Assembly: GCF_027257845.1 (NCBI RefSeq)
Contig: NZ_JAPVOT010000014.1
Location: 1 to 64,000 of the forward strand
Length of the DNA: 64,000 nucleotides
Source of the DNA: Alteromonas sp. BMJM2
Lineage (GTDB): Bacteria > Pseudomonadota > Gammaproteobacteria > Enterobacterales > Alteromonadaceae
Direction of reading: 5' to 3'
A program made the translations under genes and the position numbers. This document shows, piece by piece, positions 27,286 to 36,762 of the stretch (position 1 is its first letter; each line of letters begins with the position of its first letter). Below the pieces are notes generated by a model. That model was not told where the DNA came from. It did no database searches and saw only the letters and a list, made by a program, of their open reading frames with translations.

Positions 27286-29244
27286 ATGACCGCTTATTTT
27301 CTCTATATTTTTATTTATTTAGCCGCCGCTGTTATTGCTGTTCCCATAGCTAAACGTTTAGGGTTAGGCAGTGTATTAGGCTATTTAATCGCAGGACTAG
27401 TAATAGGGCCCACACTTGGACTCGTGGGTGATGAAACCACCACTATTCAGCATTTTGCTGAGTTTGGTGTGGTGATGATGTTGTTTCTAGTTGGGTTAGA
27501 ACTTGAACCTAAATCCTTATGGGCGATGAAGTCCCGGCTTATCGGATTGGGCGGCCTGCAGTTATTCATAACCACAGCGCTGATTACCATCATTGCTGTG
27601 CTGTTTGAGCAGCCCTTTAGTATCGCCCTTACCATAGGTCTCATTTTTGCTCTGTCGTCCACTGCTATTGTTTTACAAACCTTTCAAGAGAAAGGATTGC
27701 AAAAAACCGAGGGAGGGAAAGGCGCGTTTTCAGTGCTGCTATTTCAAGACATTGCGGTAATACCCATGCTGGCGCTTATTCCTTTGCTAGCACTGCCGGA
27801 GTTAGTTGCCAATGCTACTAGCGCATCAGGGGAAGCTGGTCATTCTGACGGTTTAAGTATAGTGAATGAATTAGCGCCATGGGCCTACGGATTGGTCATT
27901 ATAGGCTCGGTGGCATTTGTGACCGTCGGGGGGCATTACCTAAGTCGGCCCTTGTTTAAGTTTGTTTCCTCATCGGGGTTGCGGGAGATATTTACGGCAA
28001 CTGCATTAATGCTGGTTATTGGCATCGCGGCTTTAATGGGCTTAGTGGGGCTATCACCAGCCTTAGGCGCCTTTTTAGCCGGTGTAGTGCTGGCTAACAG
28101 TGAATTTCGTCACGAATTAGAAGCCAATATTGAGCCTTTCAAAGGGTTACTCCTTGGGCTGTTTTTCATCACCGTTGGCGCGGGTATCAATTTTTCGGTA
28201 TTCGCGTCGAATACCCTGTTAATTATTGCGCTAACAATTTCTGTCATTGTTTTAAAAGCGGTCGTGCTATTTGCAATCTCCCTCATATTTTCATTTCAAG
28301 GCAGTAGCAAATGGCTACTAACACTCAGCCTGGCTCAAGCCGGTGAATTTGGCTTTGTACTCCTTAGCTTTGCCTCTCAAAACTACGTTTTGCCGCAGGA
28401 TATTATTGCCATACTTTCTCTGGTGGTCGCACTCTCCATGTTTCTTACGCCAGGCCTGTTTATATTTTTTGATAAAATAATTCTTCCTCGGTATCAGCGA
28501 AGCACGACTCAAAATAAAGAAGACACCATTGATGATAAAGGGACAGTGATCATTGCAGGCATTGGTCGCTTCGGCCAAATTATCAACCGACTGCTAGTAG
28601 CGAATGATGTTCATACCGTTGTTTTGGATATACGCGCCGAGCAGGTTGAACTTATTCGCAAAATTGGTACTAAAGCGTATTTCGGCGACGCTTCAAAGCC
28701 GGATATTTTACATACTGCGGGGGCAGAAGAGGCCTCACTGCTTATAATCGCCATCGATAATAGAGAAACCGCGGCAGAAATGGTGAAATATGCCAAGCAT
28801 GCCTACCCTAATATGCGAATTTTAGCCCGGGCCTTTGACCGCGGTCACGGCTACCGACTACGTCAGTTAGGTGCGCACTATGTGGTATCAGAAACGTATC
28901 ACTCAGCCCTAGAGATGGGGGCTCATGCTCTGCGTTCGCTCCACGCTCACCCATTTCAAGTTGAACGTCAAAAAATGGCGTACAAAGATATAGAAGACCA
29001 ACAAAATGACGTGCTCTACAATGCATGGCTAGATGATGCTAGCGGCGAACGCATTGACAATAACTACCTTAAGCTTTTTGTAGAGCTCGAATCCTTGATA
29101 GGTGAAGCCCTGAATACCGGGTTTCACGACACCCATTCTAAAATGAAAGGCTGGACTCCACCGCCAAAGGACCACGCCGACTCATTCTCTAGTGAAGAAA
29201 ATCCGACTCAAAAAGGAAAAGAAGGGGACGCACCCAAGGGTTAA
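27286..29244 (+). CDS. KefB/KefC-type glutathione-regulated K+/H+ antiporter
   Basis: A 652-residue CPA2-family antiporter. About 12 membrane helices (1-390) include GLVIGPTLGLVGD, ALSSTAIVLQTFQEKG and LSPALGAFLAGVVLANSEFRHELE, and the cytoplasmic RCK domain (about 410-530) has GIGRFGQIINRLL and YFGDASKPDIL. It exports K+ to acidify the cytoplasm during electrophile stress. A charged tail follows (about 610-652). It forms an operon with the KefG/F-like gene. Whether it is closer to KefB or KefC cannot be settled by eye. Confidence 0.9.
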   Translation: MTAYFLYIFIYLAAAVIAVPIAKRLGLGSVLGYLIAGLVIGPTLGLVGDETTTIQHFAEFGVVMMLFLVGLELEPKSLWAMKSRLIGLGGLQLFITTALITIIAVLFEQPFSIALTIGLIFALSSTAIVLQTFQEKGLQKTEGGKGAFSVLLFQDIAVIPMLALIPLLALPELVANATSASGEAGHSDGLSIVNELAPWAYGLVIIGSVAFVTVGGHYLSRPLFKFVSSSGLREIFTATALMLVIGIAALMGLVGLSPALGAFLAGVVLANSEFRHELEANIEPFKGLLLGLFFITVGAGINFSVFASNTLLIIALTISVIVLKAVVLFAISLIFSFQGSSKWLLTLSLAQAGEFGFVLLSFASQNYVLPQDIIAILSLVVALSMFLTPGLFIFFDKIILPRYQRSTTQNKEDTIDDKGTVIIAGIGRFGQIINRLLVANDVHTVVLDIRAEQVELIRKIGTKAYFGDASKPDILHTAGAEEASLLIIAIDNRETAAEMVKYAKHAYPNMRILARAFDRGHGYRLRQLGAHYVVSETYHSALEMGAHALRSLHAHPFQVERQKMAYKDIEDQQNDVLYNAWLDDASGERIDNNYLKLFVELESLIGEALNTGFHDTHSKMKGWTPPPKDHADSFSSEENPTQKGKEGDAPKG

Positions 29245-29446
29245 TACCAACTGCGTTTAATAGGTTCGCAATCGGCTCAACGATAATCTATGCCACTGAA
29301 CATTTTATACGTCACTTTTGAGCAATAAATAAACTACCTGATAAGGCAACTTGCTGGTATCATTATTTTTTATAATACCGAACATGCGTAATGGAATAGT
29401 TAATACGTAATGGACTAGATAAGCTAAAGGGAGTGCAAGAACTAAA

Positions 29447-31378
29447 ATGAAACTATCTACCCACATCAATTTGGGCCTCTTTTTTGTCATTTTTCTCGCT
29501 GGTGTCGGTGCGGGATTCGTTGAGGTAATTCAAACTCAAGCCCAGGCTGAGCGCACTGATAGCGCACTAACAGATAAAGCGGCAACACAGCTGGCCACTC
29601 AGTTCTCTATGTTACGCAAAGACCAGCTCTCAAATGAAGAGCTTATATCTTCCATGATGTCAACAGCCTTATTCAACGATAGATTATCTGAAATTAGACT
29701 CGAAAAAGATGACGGCACTCTACTGGTCAAGGAAGTTAACTCAAGTGCTTTCTACTTTGAAAGTTTGTTATCTAATGTAATCGAGCTTACTCCAGCGCAA
29801 TCACAAATGAGTGTTCCTTCAACGTCCACTGTGGTTAAGGTAACGAGTAGCTCTCAAGCGCACTATCACTCCCTGTGGCAACAGCTTCTTAAAATTGCAC
29901 TTTTTTGTGTAGTCATTTATTTATTGTCCTTACTGACAGTTATTGTTTTGGCAAAACTTACTACACGTTCGTTGAGCAACGTAACTAAAAGACTTAACGA
30001 CATCCAAAACAACGAATTCTCGCCCACTCCAATTAAGTCATCTACTTCGGAGTTTCATTTTTTAGTTAGCGCCGCAAACAATCTTTCTTTTGCCTTAGAG
30101 AGCAAGTTTCAAGAACTGACGCGCCAGGCTGAACAATTTAAAGTAGTCGCAAGTAAAGATTCGTTAACCAAAATTGCTAACAGAAATGCCTTCGATAGAC
30201 ATATGAAAGCCATTATTGGCGGTATTGCAGACCCAAAAGAGCACACACTAACACTGGTGCGCTTAGCCCAGCTTAATAGTATTAACCATAAACTCGGCAT
30301 GTTAGCGGGTGACAATTATGTATGTGGCGTTGCAGAGGTTCTCAAAAAAGCCAGCCAAGAATACTTTAAGGGAGCTTTCGTTTTTAGAATTTCAGGGGGG
30401 GACTTCGCCATTGTGAGCGATGTTCAAAATAAAGACCTTCATGAAGAACACCTAGCAATGATATGTAAGGACTTTCTCACTATTAACCCCCTTCGAGACG
30501 GCAACAAAGCTGCATGGATTGGCGTTGCGCGGTTCAAAAATACGATGTCGTTGAGGGAAATTATGGAAACTGCGGACAGTGCTCTTTTAGCCGCAACGAA
30601 AAGGCCTCAGGGGTGGCAGTTTGCGTCTGACATTGCTCAAGTTCATAGCAATGCCCAATGGCGTCAGCGTTTAGAGTATATAGTGTCTCAGCAATATGCA
30701 GACATATTGATTCAGCCCGTAATGAATTTAGAACGTAATACGCCATCTTATTATGAGGCATTCGCACGATTTAAAGATAAGCAAACTAACGACGTTATTC
30801 CCATGTCTCAGCTTGTTCCTGCCTCTGAACGGCTAGATCTTGTCCCTAAACTAGATAAGCTGGTTATCAGTATTATTTTTAAAAAGCTTAAAGTGACAAC
30901 TCATCAAGTTGCGGTAAATATTTCGAATGCTTCAATAGCAAATGCAGAATTTCGAGAGTGGTTAATTCAGCAGTTATCTGAACACGAAAAGCTATGTCAT
31001 AGACTCATTTTCGAAATTCAAGATGCCGCCCTTATTCACTTCAACGAAGAAGCTATTTCGCTATGTAAGCGTGTTACTCAAATGGGCTGTCGCGTTACGG
31101 TTGAACATTTTGGAGACAATTTTGCGTCGTTGTCTGGGTTGCGCGCCATTCAACCTGCGTATGTAAAATTATCTGGCCGTTTGACCGAAAGCATTCATAC
31201 CAATAAAGATAATCAACTGTTTGTGAGTAGTCTCTTAAATATTGCGCGCAGCTTGAACATAAAAGTTATTGCAGAAAAAATTGAGAATGAAGCCGAATCG
31301 GTGGCATTAAATAATCTAGATATTATCCATCAACAAGGCTATTACTTCTCTAAACCCGCTCTTTGGACTGTTTACTAG
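29447..31378 (+). CDS. LapD-like c-di-GMP receptor with degenerate GGDEF and EAL domains
   Basis: A 643-residue inner-membrane protein. It has TM1 (about 7-27), a small periplasmic domain, TM2 (about 147-170), a HAMP-like linker, a GGDEF-like domain with SGGDFAI in place of GGDEF, and an EAL-like domain with YEAFARF in place of EAL and poor conservation elsewhere (for example VEHFGDNFASLSGL where active enzymes have DDFGTG). Both active sites look dead, as in LapD, which binds c-di-GMP and controls a periplasmic protease. No lapG-like gene is adjacent. An intact PAS-GGDEF-EAL gene converges on it from 33111. Confidence 0.85.
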   Translation: MKLSTHINLGLFFVIFLAGVGAGFVEVIQTQAQAERTDSALTDKAATQLATQFSMLRKDQLSNEELISSMMSTALFNDRLSEIRLEKDDGTLLVKEVNSSAFYFESLLSNVIELTPAQSQMSVPSTSTVVKVTSSSQAHYHSLWQQLLKIALFCVVIYLLSLLTVIVLAKLTTRSLSNVTKRLNDIQNNEFSPTPIKSSTSEFHFLVSAANNLSFALESKFQELTRQAEQFKVVASKDSLTKIANRNAFDRHMKAIIGGIADPKEHTLTLVRLAQLNSINHKLGMLAGDNYVCGVAEVLKKASQEYFKGAFVFRISGGDFAIVSDVQNKDLHEEHLAMICKDFLTINPLRDGNKAAWIGVARFKNTMSLREIMETADSALLAATKRPQGWQFASDIAQVHSNAQWRQRLEYIVSQQYADILIQPVMNLERNTPSYYEAFARFKDKQTNDVIPMSQLVPASERLDLVPKLDKLVISIIFKKLKVTTHQVAVNISNASIANAEFREWLIQQLSEHEKLCHRLIFEIQDAALIHFNEEAISLCKRVTQMGCRVTVEHFGDNFASLSGLRAIQPAYVKLSGRLTESIHTNKDNQLFVSSLLNIARSLNIKVIAEKIENEAESVALNNLDIIHQQGYYFSKPALWTVY

Positions 31379-31389
31379 CGCTTGTAGAT

Positions 31390-33111
31390 CTATTGCTGAC
31401 ACTCTAGCCGCTTTTGGATAGCAGAAGCGGCAAGCGGTTTGGCAAAGAGGTAGCCTTGAGCGCACTCCACTCCTAGGCGCAGACAGTAAGTAAGTTGAGT
31501 TTGCGTTTCTATACCCTCCACAACAATTTTAAGATTGAGTTTGTGCCCCAAATTCACGATGGCTTCCATCAATGCACCGTCGTAATCACTCTCTGGGGCA
31601 TTTTCGAGAAAACTGCGGTCAATTTTCAAGTGGCTTACGGGAAAACGTTTTAGATAACTTAACGAAGAATAGCCCGTTCCGAAATCATCAATAGAGACCT
31701 CCACTCCCATGCTACGCTGCTCTTGCAAACCTAAGAGCACTTGCTCATCTGACTTTATTAGCATGTTCTCGGTGAGTTCTAGCCCTATGGCGTGAGGAGG
31801 AAGACCATAATTTTCACGGCACCTAGCAAGACGCTCAAAAAAATCACCTTGTTCAAGTTCTCTGCCCGACACATTAATGTGAATACAAATATCAATGCCC
31901 ATGTTGCGCCATTCACGCGCTTGTTCACAGGCCTTTTCCAAAACCCAAGATCCAATAGAAATGATCAAGTCTGTACGCTCGGCAATAGGAATAAAAACAT
32001 CTGGGGGCACACTATGCTCAGCTATATTAGGCGTCCACCTAAGCAGGGCCTCACATGAGACTATTTTTCCACTTTTAAGATCGACTTGAGGCTGATAGAG
32101 CAGGGTAAATTCATTATTCTCGATAGAGGCTCTCAGACGAGACGCAATGTTTCTTTGCTTGTGAAGCATGACACTCAAATCGTTGCTGAAGATATTATAG
32201 CGATTTCTCCCCTGCTCTTTTGCTTCATACATGGCGGCATCAGCATTTTTTAGTAATGTATCAACCTCCACCCCATCGGTTGGGAAAAGGCAAACGCCGA
32301 CGCTAGAGGTAATAAACACCTTTTCTGTCCCCAAGCAGAAGCGCTCTTTGCAGCAATCAACGATTTCCTCGGCTAGATTCACTAAAGATTGCCTATCGAC
32401 AATATCATCAACAAGCACGACAAATTCATCACCACCAAAACGAGCTAAAAATGACGCTTCCCCCACACATTCTTTGAGCCTATCAGCGAAAGACTTCAGC
32501 AGCCTATCGCCCCACGTGTGGCCTAATGTATCGTTGATATCTTTAAACATATCAAGGTCAATAAAAAAGATCGCCATTGATGTTGATTCATGCCCCGCTT
32601 TTTTTACTCTCTCCTCTAGAGCCATCTCTAGGTAGCGTCTGTTTGGAAGACCTGTGAGTAAATCTGTAGTTGCAAGCTTTTCTAGCTCGTTGCGAATGGC
32701 GTGTTGTTCACTTAAATCAATATCGACACAATACATTTCTGGGGAGTCGGTGTGCTCACCGAGCATAACGTGGGAAGAGAAAACGTGAACGGTCTTGCCA
32801 TCTTTGCGCTGAAGTGCCAGTTCACCGCTAGGAATAGGTATGCCTTCTAAAAGCCATTTTTTATGAACTGATAACACATCGTCCCGCATAAGAGCAGGAA
32901 TAATCAGATCTTCAAGCCGCTTTCCAAGTGCCTCTTCTTGAGAGTAACCATAGATATCTTCGCTCGACGTGTTCCAATAAATAACTCGCCGTTCTTTATC
33001 ATAGCCTTGCACAGATACTTTAGGTAACGCACTAATTAAGTTAAGAAAATGAGATTCCGCAGACGCAAAGTCTGTATCTAAAGTATTTACCTCGTTTTTA
33101 TTCAAAGCCAT
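31390..33111 (-). CDS. PAS-GGDEF-EAL protein with intact catalytic motifs
   Basis: A 573-residue soluble protein: PAS/PAC (about 15-130), GGDEF domain with RFGGDEF near 226, and EAL domain beginning YQPQVDLKSGKIVSCEALLRW near 353. The phosphodiesterase residues ELTENML, DDFGTGYSSLSYLKRF and KIDRSFL are all present, so both synthesis and hydrolysis are possible. It converges on the LapD-like gene with 11 bases between stops. The pair might form a local input-output circuit (inference). Confidence 0.92.
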   Translation of the reverse strand: MALNKNEVNTLDTDFASAESHFLNLISALPKVSVQGYDKERRVIYWNTSSEDIYGYSQEEALGKRLEDLIIPALMRDDVLSVHKKWLLEGIPIPSGELALQRKDGKTVHVFSSHVMLGEHTDSPEMYCVDIDLSEQHAIRNELEKLATTDLLTGLPNRRYLEMALEERVKKAGHESTSMAIFFIDLDMFKDINDTLGHTWGDRLLKSFADRLKECVGEASFLARFGGDEFVVLVDDIVDRQSLVNLAEEIVDCCKERFCLGTEKVFITSSVGVCLFPTDGVEVDTLLKNADAAMYEAKEQGRNRYNIFSNDLSVMLHKQRNIASRLRASIENNEFTLLYQPQVDLKSGKIVSCEALLRWTPNIAEHSVPPDVFIPIAERTDLIISIGSWVLEKACEQAREWRNMGIDICIHINVSGRELEQGDFFERLARCRENYGLPPHAIGLELTENMLIKSDEQVLLGLQEQRSMGVEVSIDDFGTGYSSLSYLKRFPVSHLKIDRSFLENAPESDYDGALMEAIVNLGHKLNLKIVVEGIETQTQLTYCLRLGVECAQGYLFAKPLAASAIQKRLECQQ

Positions 33112-33211
33112 TCTACATCCTTATGTTTAGCCAAACCGTGTAGACGGGCAATTCACGATTGCATCATTAAAGTGTAGTTGAAAAAATTTATTTAACTTAA
33201 AAATACGACGT

Positions 33212-33233
33212 TAACGCGGGCATGCCCGCGTTA
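33212..33233 (-). terminator. Palindromic hairpin after the M20 amidohydrolase gene
   Basis: TAACGCGGGC-AT-GCCCGCGTTA is a perfect 22-base palindrome 15 bases past the stop codon of the gene that ends at 33248. There is no long T-run directly after it on the minus strand, so termination could be weak or the site could have another role. Confidence 0.5.
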
Positions 33234-33247
33234 TAGACACTCACTTT

Positions 33248-34534
33248 TTATAACTCGCTGTAGTCTAATGCCCAGTTCACGTAGAGCTCGGTACCCACTT
33301 TAAGAGAGGATTCATCAGCATAAAAATAAGGAGAGTGATTACTTGGCGCAGACTTAGCATCCTGCCCTTCAGGCGTCACGCCTAAAAAGACAAAAAGACC
33401 AGGTACGTCTAATGCGAAGAAAGAAAAGTCTTCGGCACCCGTAACTAAGTCATTCACATGCACTTTATTTTTCCCTGCTACGCGTTCCATGGTGGGTAGC
33501 ATTTGTCGAGTGAGTTCAATATTGTTAATGGTAACTGGGTAACCTTCATCAATGTGCACATGAGCCTCAGCACCTGTGGCTTTTGCCGTCATTTCTGCGG
33601 TAGTAGTGAGTTTTTCAAATATTTGAGCGCGATTATCCATGTCGAAATTGCGAATAGTGCCTTCTAAATAAACCTCGTCAGGAATGATATTGTTGCGAAT
33701 TCCTCCTTCGACAATACCAAAGCTCACTACAGCAGGCGCCTTGGTAATGTTAATCTGGCGACTAATGACGGTTTGTGTGCTGCCTATAATTTGCCCAGCC
33801 GCTACAATAGGATCTACCCCGCCCCACGGCCTAGAGCCATGAGTCTGCTTACCTTTCACCGTAATTTCAAAGCGGTCAGACGACGCCATCAGCGGCCCTT
33901 CTCGGTAACCAATATGTCCTGCTGTACCCGCTGACCATACGTGAATTCCAAAAACAGCTTCGGGCTCATACCGCTCAAAAAGCCCCTCTTTAAGCATAAG
34001 CTCTGCACCGCCTTCCTCGCCTTTAGGGGCGCCTTCTTCGGCGGGTTGGAAAATAAATACAACGGTGCCTTTAAGCTGGTCTTTCATACTAGCCAGTTTT
34101 TCTGCAGCCCCCATCAGCATGGACATATGTAAGTCATGACCACAGGCATGCATTACCCCAACTTCTTTGCCTCGGTATTCAGACTTGGCTTCAGATTTAA
34201 ACGGTACGTCAGCTTTTTCTACTACAGGTAGAGCGTCCATGTCAGCCCGCATTGCAATGACAGGACCAGGCTGCCCACCTTCTAGCACGCCTATTACCCC
34301 CGTGTGTGCAACGCCAGTTTCTACTTTCATGCCTAGGGCATTGAGGTGCTCGGCAAGTACCTTCGACGTTCTAAACTCTCGGTTACTTAGTTCTGGATGT
34401 TCATGCAGATCTCGACGCCACTCAATGACTTTTTGCTCAAGCTCTGCGGAAATAGAAATGGGCGTTTGGGCTAATGTAAGTGGACTAAATGCCAGAGTGG
34501 CTAGGATTGAAAAAGCGGTGGCAGCGGCTCTCAT
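33248..34534 (-). CDS. Exported M20 amidohydrolase (hippurate hydrolase / IAA-amino acid hydrolase type)
   Basis: A 428-residue metallopeptidase of the M20D group with an N-terminal signal peptide (about 1-22, cut near LTLAQ). Metal ligands sit in MRADMDALPV, the MHACGHDLHMSMLMG block and PAEEGAPKGEEGG, with further residues at VTGAEDFSFFA. It would remove acyl or aromatic groups from amino acids in the periplasm. The exact substrate is not clear. It stands alone, with a palindrome downstream. Confidence 0.88.
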   Translation of the reverse strand: MRAAATAFSILATLAFSPLTLAQTPISISAELEQKVIEWRRDLHEHPELSNREFRTSKVLAEHLNALGMKVETGVAHTGVIGVLEGGQPGPVIAMRADMDALPVVEKADVPFKSEAKSEYRGKEVGVMHACGHDLHMSMLMGAAEKLASMKDQLKGTVVFIFQPAEEGAPKGEEGGAELMLKEGLFERYEPEAVFGIHVWSAGTAGHIGYREGPLMASSDRFEITVKGKQTHGSRPWGGVDPIVAAGQIIGSTQTVISRQINITKAPAVVSFGIVEGGIRNNIIPDEVYLEGTIRNFDMDNRAQIFEKLTTTAEMTAKATGAEAHVHIDEGYPVTINNIELTRQMLPTMERVAGKNKVHVNDLVTGAEDFSFFALDVPGLFVFLGVTPEGQDAKSAPSNHSPYFYADESSLKVGTELYVNWALDYSEL

Positions 34535-34679
34535 GGGCGTTCCTCGTTAATACCGTTGAATAACCAGTATGCCTACGTCGCCGCTTGACCACAAATTGAT
34601 TAGAAGAAATGATTCAATCCCATCGATTAACAACATTATTAAACGACAGAAGTAACAATGGATACTCTAGAGCATCACC

Positions 34680-35459
34680 TTACTCTAAAAAAGCGTGCTC
34701 AATAACAAAGTGACCTTTCTCTCTGGATGTCGCTTTTTTGAAGCCAAGACCGGTAAGGATCTCCATAGTGTCATCTAACATAGATTGGTTACCACATAGC
34801 ATAAAGCGATCTTCTTCAGTATTAAGCGCTGGAAGGTTAAAATGCGCACTTAATTCACCACTTTTTAATAGTTCAGTTAATCTGCGCTGATGAATGTTAT
34901 CTTTAAACGGTTCCCTAGTGACAATAGGAAAATACAACAGCTTTTGCGACACAAGTTCGCCAAAATATTCATTGGCCGGTAGCTCATTGCAAATCTGGTA
35001 TTGATAAGCCAACTCGCTTTTGTAGCGCACACTGTGAACAAGAATGACATTGTCGTAACGCTCGTATATGTCAGGATCTTTTATGATGGACATAAAAGGT
35101 GCTAGCCCGGTACCGGTTGCAAGAAGAAAGAGGTTTTTTCCCTCAACTAAAAAATCTGCTACCAGTGTGCCAGCAGGCCTTGTAGACAAAAGCAGTTGTT
35201 CACCTACCTTAATATCTTTCAATCGTGAGGTAAGCGCACCGTTAGGAACTTTTATACTAAAAAATTCAAGCTCTTCTTCGTAATTGGCACTCGCGATGCT
35301 GTAAGCGCGCATTAAAGGCTTATTATCAACTTCTAAACCCAGCATAACAAACTGTCCATTTTCAAAGGTATAGCTTGGACTACGGGTGGTCTTGATAGAA
35401 AAAAGTGATTCGTTCCAATGGTGAACATGGGTAACTGTTTCTGACGTTAAGTTTCGCAT
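34680..35459 (-). CDS. fpr: Ferredoxin/flavodoxin-NADP+ reductase
   Basis: A 259-residue FAD-containing reductase of the bacterial Fpr type. The FAD-binding segment is MRAYSIASANYEEELEFFSIKVPNG with the RxYS motif, the NADP part starts at LLATGTGLAPFMSI, and the C-terminus ends VEHAFLE with the conserved Glu-Lys type tail changed to Leu-Glu. It moves electrons between NADPH and ferredoxin or flavodoxin. The ribosome site is moderate and no operon partner is seen. Confidence 0.92.
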   Translation of the reverse strand: MRNLTSETVTHVHHWNESLFSIKTTRSPSYTFENGQFVMLGLEVDNKPLMRAYSIASANYEEELEFFSIKVPNGALTSRLKDIKVGEQLLLSTRPAGTLVADFLVEGKNLFLLATGTGLAPFMSIIKDPDIYERYDNVILVHSVRYKSELAYQYQICNELPANEYFGELVSQKLLYFPIVTREPFKDNIHQRRLTELLKSGELSAHFNLPALNTEEDRFMLCGNQSMLDDTMEILTGLGFKKATSREKGHFVIEHAFLE

Positions 35460-36055
35460 TTTCTCCCCAATACGCGTGACACGCTTTCAAATTTTCTTTC
35501 TGTATACGCCAACCAATACACCCTTGTGCATGCGTTACGTATGTTAGGTAATAATACCTGAGTAAAACAGTCGGGTAAATAGCCTACTAAATTGCTCAAG
35601 TATTTTTGAGTACACAAGTATTTTTGAGTACAAAGGAATAGCGCTCGCCTCCTAAATTTCAACCTATGTCACCGCATTGGTAACTGTAATTTAAAGAGCC
35701 TATTTATATTACCCATCGGTTTATGAGTAACCTTATACGGCACTTTTATACGTCTTTCATACGCAAGTTCGATTAATCAGGTTTATGCCGTTTATGAAGC
35801 TGTACGAACATTAAATGACATGCTTAAGGATACATGCACGGTCAGTTGAATTGCGCATTGAGAGATTGCGGTCTAGTTTATAGGTAGTATGTCAATTAAG
35901 GCCTATATTGATGTGAAATTTACGTGAGTATTCTCATAAATTATCAAAAAGTTTAATACACTCAAATGTCGTATTATTTCGACATATAAAAAATTAAAAC
36001 TGCTTAATGTACAATTTTTGCACGTTGAGTAACTTCTTATTTAACGAGGATATCT
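35460..36055. other. 596-base intergenic region before the CheY-like gene
   Basis: It contains the two-copy 18-bp repeat at 35597 and is otherwise AT-rich. I see no supported gene. Short minus-strand frames at 35447-35662 lack coding character. Confidence 0.5.
35597..35632. repeat. Two exact 18-bp tandem units
   Basis: CAAGTATTTTTGAGTACA occurs twice exactly, head to tail. Each unit contains the inverted pair TACTC/GAGTA-like bases. It is probably a slippage duplication. Confidence 0.9.
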
Positions 36056-36421
36056 ATGTCGTTATCTGTACTCATTGCCGATGACTCTAAGTTGGCAAGA
36101 CGTAATGTAGTTCGTTCGCTACCGTTAGAAGTAGACTTTGCTGTAACTGAAGTTACCAACGGACAAGAGGCCGTTAGTTTGCTTGCAGATAATACCTATA
36201 GCCTTGTATTGCTTGATTTAACCATGCCGAAACTCGATGGCATCGATGTGCTCGAAAGGTTACAAACCCTTGAAAACATGCCGAATGTGGTAGTGATAAG
36301 CGCCGACTTTCAACCTGAAAAGCAGCGGGTAGTGAAAGAGCTAGGTGCAAAGTTCTTCCTCCGAAAACCTTTGAAGAAAGAAGATTTAACGGCGGTCTTA
36401 ATAGAACTCGGGTATTTATGA
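36056..36421 (+). CDS. CheY-like single-domain response regulator
   Basis: A 121-residue receiver protein. The acidic pair is in LIADDSK, the phospho-acceptor Asp (about 54) in LVLLDLTMP, and the conserved Lys in FLRKPLKKE. With no output domain it should act by binding a partner. The next gene, a CheC-like phosphatase, overlaps its stop codon (ATGA), so the two are translationally coupled and very likely work together. Confidence 0.9.
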   Translation: MSLSVLIADDSKLARRNVVRSLPLEVDFAVTEVTNGQEAVSLLADNTYSLVLLDLTMPKLDGIDVLERLQTLENMPNVVVISADFQPEKQRVVKELGAKFFLRKPLKKEDLTAVLIELGYL

Positions 36422-36723
36422 CCACGTCCTCACAGTTAAGTGAAGAAGACACGCAAGAGATTATCTTAGAGCTTTCCAATATCTTGGCGGGCGCCTGCTT
36501 ATCGGGCCTGTCTGAACAACTAAAACTCACTACAAACTTGAATATGCCGTTGTTGTTTCAGCCAGACAAAGCCAGTTTTGACGGCCTCCCTTGGCAACAT
36601 AGCCTAGCAATGGAAGTACAATTTTTGATTACGATTTCATCGTTTAGCATGCGGGTTATTTTTTGCTTAGACGACGAATCACTTTCTAGAATTCTCGGCA
36701 CGTTGGATGTTTACCTTAAATAG
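36418..36723 (+). CDS. Short CheC-like protein, probable CheY-P phosphatase
   Basis: A 101-residue protein with the CheC/CheX-type helix ELSNILAGACLSGLSEQL, which carries the E-x2-N phosphatase motif followed by a conserved Pro region (NMPLLF). Usual CheC proteins are about 200 residues with two such motifs; this has one. It would take phosphate off the CheY-like partner encoded just upstream. The target of the pair (flagellar motor, c-di-GMP enzyme or other) is not visible. Confidence 0.7.
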   Translation: MTTSSQLSEEDTQEIILELSNILAGACLSGLSEQLKLTTNLNMPLLFQPDKASFDGLPWQHSLAMEVQFLITISSFSMRVIFCLDDESLSRILGTLDVYLK

Positions 36724-36762
36724 CGAAAGAATAATGTCATTGTAAATAACACAAAGAAGCTC

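Noticed and set aside
29305-29490. Short minus-strand frame overlapping the LapD-like gene start
   Set aside because: It overlaps the real gene start, has no ribosome site and no recognisable motif.
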